This document shows, piece after piece, positions 58,488 to 64,000 of a stretch of 64,000 bases of DNA. Source of the DNA: Haematobia irritans (Eukaryota > Arthropoda > Insecta > Diptera > Muscidae); the NCBI RefSeq assembly GCF_050003625.1, contig NC_134398.1:79082003-79146002 (forward strand), written 5' to 3'. The notes beneath the pieces were generated by a model. The model searched no databases and had not been told where the DNA came from. It saw nothing but the letters and a program-made list of their open reading frames with translations. The translations under genes and the position numbers were made by a program. Every line of letters starts with the position of its first letter. Within the stretch, counting starts at the first letter, position 1.

Positions 58488-61400
58488 CACGCACAGAAAA
58501 AACATGGTTGCCGCATCCATTTAATGCTTATTTAGAGTATGTAATTGTCGCGAAAACCATGTATTTTGTCTTTGTAAAAATAATTTTCGAGCGGAGAAAA
58601 ATATATGTTGGCAATAAGCATTTAAATGGTTCTCAACTGCCGCACACATGTTCTATTATTTAAATGATAGAATTTGAGACCATTATATGGTCAGGAAAAT
58701 CATGTATCTGACCATTCAATTTTTTGACTTTTTTGCAGAGAAAAAAATATTTTTATAGTTTACGTATAGACATGTCTACAACCATTACATGGCCATAAAG
58801 ACCATGTACATTGTTTTCGTGACCATTTAATTTTTTAATTTTTTTGCAGCGACAAGAATTTTATAAAAACATTGAGCAGGTACACACGATTTTCATTTTG
58901 CGCGTCAGTCGTGTGTTGATTGTTTCTTGGAATGGACGGAGAATACGGAATTATTGTGTTTTGTGTTAATTTATTTATTCAGAAATGGCACGTGGTTTTA
59001 TGTGAATATAAACAAGTATATACGGCCGTAAGTTCGGCCAGGCCGAATCTTATGTACCCTCCACCATGGATTGCGTAGGAACTTCTACTAAAGACTGTCA
59101 TCCACAATCGAATTACTTGGGTTGCGATAACACTTGCCGATGGCAAGGTATCGTAAAACTTTTTAACACTGTCTTCTAAATTGTAAGTTAGCCCATACGG
59201 GGTATATATTAAACAAAAAAGGCCGATTAAATACGTATATAATATAGTTTGACAAAATTTTCTATAGAAATGAAAACTTGACAAAATTTTCTATAGAAAT
59301 AAAATGTTGACAAAATTTTCTATGGAAGTAAAATGTTGACAAAATTTTGTATAGAAATAAAATGTTGACAAAATTTTCTACAGAAATAATTTTTTTACAA
59401 AATTTTCTATAAAAATAAAATTTTGACAAAACTTTCTATGGAAATAAAATTTTGACAAACATTTCTATAGAAATAAACGTTTGACAAAACTTTCTATAGA
59501 AATGACATTTTGACACAACTTTCTATAGTAATAAAATTTGACAAAATTTTCTATGGAAATAAAGTTTTGGTAGATTATTTTTGGCGATATGGACCAATTT
59601 TTGTGTAATAAGTCATCGGCTATATATAACTAAAGACCGATATTGACCAATTATTACATGGCTGTTAGAGGCCATATATTGACAAAATGTACCAAATTTC
59701 AACCGCATCGGATGACTTTTGCTATATATAATTATGGACCGATATGGACCAATTTTTGCATGGTTGTTAGATACCATATACTAACACCATGTACCAAATT
59801 TCAACTGGATCGGATGAATTTCGCTCCTCCAAGAGGCTCCTGAGGTCAAATCTGGGGATCGGTTTATATGGGAGCTATATATAATTATGAACCGATATGG
59901 ACCAATTTTTGCATGGTTGTTAGAGACTATATACTAACACCACGTACTAAATTTCAATTGGATCGGATGAATTTTGCTCCTCCAAGAGGCTCCGGAGTTC
60001 AAATCTGGGGATCGGTTTATATGGGAGCTATATATAATTATGAACCGATATGGACCAATTTTTGCATGGTTGTTAGAGGCCGTATACTAACATCAGGCAC
60101 CAAATTTCAACAGGATCGGATGAATTTTGCCCCTCCAAGAGGCTCCGGAGGTCAAATCTGGGGATCGGTTTATATGGGGGCTATATATAATTATGGACCG
60201 ATATGGACCAATTTTTGCATGGTTGTTAGAGACCGTATACTAACATCAGGTACCACATTTTAACCGGATCGGATGAATTTTTCCCCTCCAAGAGGCTCCG
60301 GAGGTCAAATCTGGGGATCGGTTTATATGGGGGCTATATATAATTATGGACCGACATGGACCAATTTTTGCATGGGTATTAGAGACCGTATACTAAGACC
60401 ACGTACTAAATTTCAACCGGATCGGATGAATTTTGCTCCTCCAAGAGGCTCCGGAGGTCAAATCTGGGGATCGGTTTATATGGGAGCTATATATAATTAT
60501 GGACCGATATGGACCAATTTTTGCATGGTTGTTAGAGGCCGTATACTAACATCAGGTACCAAATTTCAACCGTATCGGATGAATTTTGCTGCTCCGGGAG
60601 GCTCCCCAAGCCAAATTTGGGGATCGGTTTATATGGGGGCTATACGTAAACGTGGTCCGATATGGCCGATTTTCAATACCATCCGACCTACATCAATAAC
60701 AACTACTTGTGCCAAGTTTCAAGTCGATAGCTTGTTTCGTTCGGAAGTTAGCGTGATTTCCACAGACGGACGGACAGCCGGACAGACGGACAGACGGACG
60801 GACGGACGGACGGACGGACATGCTTAGATCGACTCAGAATTTCACCACGACCCAGAATATATATACTTTATGGGGTCTTAGAGCAATATTTCGATGTGTT
60901 ACAAACGGAATGACAAAGTTAATATACCCCCATCCTATGGTGGAGGGTATAAAAAGGAAAGTGTAATTGAAAAAAATATACCTGGTTTTTGTTCTGCATT
61001 TTGATATATGGTATAATTTATTTTTATTTGCAGTTATATGATGTCTGCGTTTGTACATTTGATGGGCACGAAGTAAATATGGAATGATTACTTATTGTTG
61101 AAATTGAACCAAACGAGAGTGTGTAAAAATATGTGAAGTTTGCTTGCACGACATTATAAATACAAATAAACAATGAATTAGTTTATAAATAAATAAAAAC
61201 AAATAAATAAAGTTGATTTTGTGTTTTCTTTTCCCAAGTGGCGTCCTTTTTTCGACGACGAAAAAAGTTTTTTCATAAAAATCAAAACATTTTAGGTTGT
61301 GACCATGTTCTTTTAACTAGAAGAAAAACATTTTTGACGAATAACATAACATTTTAGATCGTGACCATTGTATTTTTCTTAGAACCATGTTCACTGAGCC

Positions 61401-61507
61401 AACATGGTTGCAGGTTAAAATGTTACATGGTCGCCGCAAAAATAGCTGCTATCATATTATTTTGCTCTTCGAATATGATTGTGGCAATCATGTTTCTTCT
61501 CTGCGTG
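58488..61507. mobile_element. Element M, copy 5 (inverted), nested in H and split by repeat I
   Basis: TA at 58486-58487 and 61508-61509. Ends CACGCACAGAAAAAACATG and CTCTGCGTG. Own sequence 58488-59008 and about 60953-61507. H sequence continues across it (CCATATA before, TACCAACACCATATACC after). Confidence 0.85.
59009..60952 (+). mobile_element. 153-bp-monomer repeat I, full length, nested in M5
   Basis: Same order as G: head, 29-bp units (59245-59570), 153-bp units (59723-60640), GACGGACGG array about 60769-60820, core, GGTGGAGGGTATAAAA end. The frames 59868-60263 and 60273-60827 are repeat shadows with a 51-residue period. Confidence 0.85.
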
Positions 61508-62044
61508 TACCAACACCATATACCAAATTTCAGCCGGATCGGATGAAATATGCTTCTCTTAGAGGCTCCACAAACCAAATCTGGGGATCGGTTTATATGG
61601 GGGCTATATATAATTAAGGACCGATATGGACCAATTTTTGCATGGTTGTTAGAGACCATATACTAACATCATGTACCAAATTTCAGCCGGATCGGATGAA
61701 ATATGCTTCTGTTAGAGGCTCCACAAGCCAAATCTGAGGGTCCCTTTATATGGGGGATATACGTAAAAGTGGACCGATATGGTCCATTTTCAATACCAGC
61801 CGACCTACATCGATAACAACTACTTGTGCCAAGTTTCAAGTCGATAGCTTGTTTCGTTCGGAAGTTAGCGTGATTTCAACAGACGGACGGACGGACATGC
61901 TTAGATCGACTCAGAATTTCACCACGACCCACAATATATATACTTTATGGGGTCTTAGAGCAATATTTCGATGTGTTACAAACGGAATGACAAAGTTAAT
62001 ATACCCCCATCCTATGATGAAGGGTATAAAAATGTACCTGTTTT

Positions 62045-64000
62045 TATACCCTCCACCATAGGATGGGGGTATATTAACTTTGTCATTCCGTTTGTAACAC
62101 ATCGAAATATTGCTCTAAGACCCCATAAAGTATATATATTCTGGGTCGTGGTGAAATTCTGAGTCGATCTAAGCATGTCCGTCCGTCCGTCCGTCTGTCC
62201 GTCTGTCCGGCTGTCCGTCCGTCTGTGGAAATCACGCTAACTTCCGTACGAAACAAGCTATCGACTTGAAACTTGGCACAAGTAGTTGTTATTGATGTAG
62301 GTCGGATGGTATTGAAAATGGGCTATATCGGACCACGTTTACGTATAGCCCCCATATAAACCGATCCCCAGATTTGACCTCCGGAGCCTCTTGGAGGGGC
62401 AAAATTCATCCGATCCGATTGAAATTTGGTACCTGATGTTAGTATATGGTCTCTAACAACCATGCAAAAATTGGTCCATATCGCTCCATAATTATATATA
62501 GCTCCCATATAAACCGATCCCCAGATTTGACCACCGGAGCTTTTTGGAGGAGCAAAATTCATCCGATCCGGTTGAAATTTAGTACGTGGTCTTAGTATAC
62601 GGTTTTTAAAAACCATGCAAAAATTGGTCCATATCGGTCCATAAGTATATATAGCCCCCATATAAACCGATCCCCAGATTTGACCTCCGGAGCCTCTTGG
62701 AGGGGCAAAATTCATCCGATCCGGTTGAAATTTGGTACCTGATGTTAGTTTACGGCCTCTAATAACCATGCAAAAATTGGTCCATATCGGTCCATAATTA
62801 TATATAGCCCCCATATAAACCGATCCCCAGATTTGACCTCCGGAGCCTCTTGGAAGAGCAAAATTCATCCGATCCAGTTAAAATTTGGTACATGGTGTTA
62901 GTATATGGTCTCTAACAACCATGCAAAAATTGGTCCATATCGGTCCATAATTATATATAGTTCCCATATAAACCGTCCCCAGATTTGACGTCCGGAACCT
63001 CTTGGAGGAGCAAAAGTCATCCGATACGGTTGAAATTTGGTACATTTTGTCCATATGGCCTCTAACAGCCATGTAAAAATTGGTCCATATCGGTCTTTAG
63101 TTATATATAGCCGATGACTTATTACACAAAAATTGGTCCATATCGCCAAAAATAATCTACCAAAACTTTATTTCCATAGAAAATTTTGTCAAATTTTATT
63201 ACTATAGAAAGTTTTGTCAAAATTTCATTTCTATAGAAAGTTTTGTCAAAAGTTTATTTCTATACAAATGTTTGTCAAAATTTTATTTCCATAGAAAATT
63301 TTGTCAAAATTTTATTTCTATAGAAAATTTTGTAATCTACCAAAACTTTATTTCCATAGAAAATTTTGTCAAATTTTATTACTATAGAAAGTTTTGTTAA
63401 AATTTCATTTCTATAGAAATGTTTGTCAAAATTTTATTTCTATAGAAAATTTTGTAAAAAATTTATTTCTGTAGAAAATTTTGTCAACATTTTATTTCTA
63501 TACAAAATTTTGTAAAAATTTCATTTCTATACAAAATTTTGTCAACATTTTATTTCTATAGAACTTTTTGTCAAAATTGTATTGCTATAGAAAATTTTGT
63601 CAACATTTTACTTCCATAGAAAATTTTGTCAACATTTTATTTCTATAGAAAATTTTGTCAAGTTTTTATTTCTATAGAAAATTTTGTCAAATTTTTATTT
63701 CTATAGAAAATTTTGTCAAAATTTTATTTCTATAGAAAATTTTGTCAAGGTTTCATTTCTATAGAAAATTTTGTCAAAATTTTATTTCTATAGAAAATTT
63801 TGTCAAACTAGATTATATACGTATTTAATCGGCCTTTTTTTGTTTAATATATACCCCGTATGGGCTAACTTACAATTTAGAAGACAGTGTTAAAAAGTTT
63901 TACGATACCTTGCCATCGGCAAGTGTTATCGCAACCCAAGTAATTCGATTGTGGATGACAGCCTTTAGTAGAAGTTCCTACGCAATCCATGGTGGAGGGT
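62045..64000 (-). mobile_element. 153-bp-monomer repeat K, inverted, runs off the window
   Basis: Minus strand. TATACCCTCCACCATAGGAT end, GTCY array 62176-62226, 153-bp units to about 63110, 29-bp minisatellite 63160-63810 and head words to the window edge (CATGGTGGAGGGT). Inverted relative to G, H and I and nearly the same sequence. Confidence 0.85.

Larger units (their letters stand above)
55135..62028 (+). mobile_element. 153-bp-monomer repeat H, inserted in M4 and itself invaded
   Basis: Pieces: head 55135-55312, 29-bp units and body units 57541-58487, and body plus GACGGACGG core 61508-62028. The ends join logically once G (55313-57540) and M5 (58488-61507) are lifted out. Non-coding. 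Confidence 0.75.
54581..62044. mobile_element. Element M, copy 4 (inverted), split by a 6.9-kb nest
   Basis: Begins CACGCACAGAAAAACCATG after TA (54579-54580). Own sequence runs to about 55134 (GTGTAATTGAAAA) and resumes only at about 62029-62044 (AATGTACCTGTTTTT), which matches the next bases in copy 1. Repeat K then follows, so the far end lies beyond K. Confidence 0.78.

Overview
This window looks like transposable-element-rich DNA from an insect, most likely a calyptrate fly (house-fly, stable-fly or blow-fly type). That assignment is an inference from the repeat families: (GTCY)n/(TA)n-bearing 'mini-me'-type repeats, LOA- and Jockey-type LINEs, DD41D mariners and hAT/piggyBac-type short elements. 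I found no convincing host gene, tRNA or rRNA gene, or CRISPR array. Nearly every long open frame is a transposon remnant or a by-product of tandem repeats.

Layout. 1-1640: Jockey-like LINE split by a TA-flanked MITE. 1932-7207: LOA-like LINE with DUF4780-type ORF1 and an EN-RT-RNase H ORF2, frame-broken. 7208-10848: its 3' flank (Jockey-like RT fragment hit by a tRNA-derived SINE, decayed satellite-like repeats, a mariner). 10849-21800: LINE tails, two mini-me-type repeats (11420-12714, 14403-16137), palindromic element M1 (12958-14094) and a hAT MITE (17568-18692). 21833-28395: second LOA copy plus the same 3' flank, so 5.0-10.85 kb and 23.6-28.4 kb are a recent duplication. 27.5-34.1 kb: a four-level nest (satellite-like array, LINE tail, TIR element P, hAT element, mini-me repeat) whose outer three insertions have readable target duplications. 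35.8-36.7 kb: Penelope-like terminal repeats with two identical, oppositely oriented hammerhead ribozymes. 38.2-40.4 kb: twin tRNA-like repeat and a mini-me repeat. 40.4-45.6 kb: two inverted hAT remnants, each holding the same hAT MITE; one MITE holds two mariners. 46.5-48.6 kb: two head-to-tail LOA 3' fragments. 49-52.8 kb: piggyBac-type MITE and a nest containing M3. 54.2-64 kb: a Tc1-type transposase fragment invaded by M4, which holds several layers of 153-bp-monomer repeats and M5.

The most notable items are the paired hammerhead ribozymes (35957-36025 minus, 36505-36573 plus), a repeat family built around two head-to-head tRNA-like promoters (31.5, 38.2 and 51 kb), and three mariner insertions that each have a matching empty site elsewhere in the window. 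The genes do not form a pathway. The LOA LINE could have mobilised the SINE that shares its tail, and the DD41D mariners, hAT, piggyBac and M elements look non-autonomous and would need transposases supplied from elsewhere.
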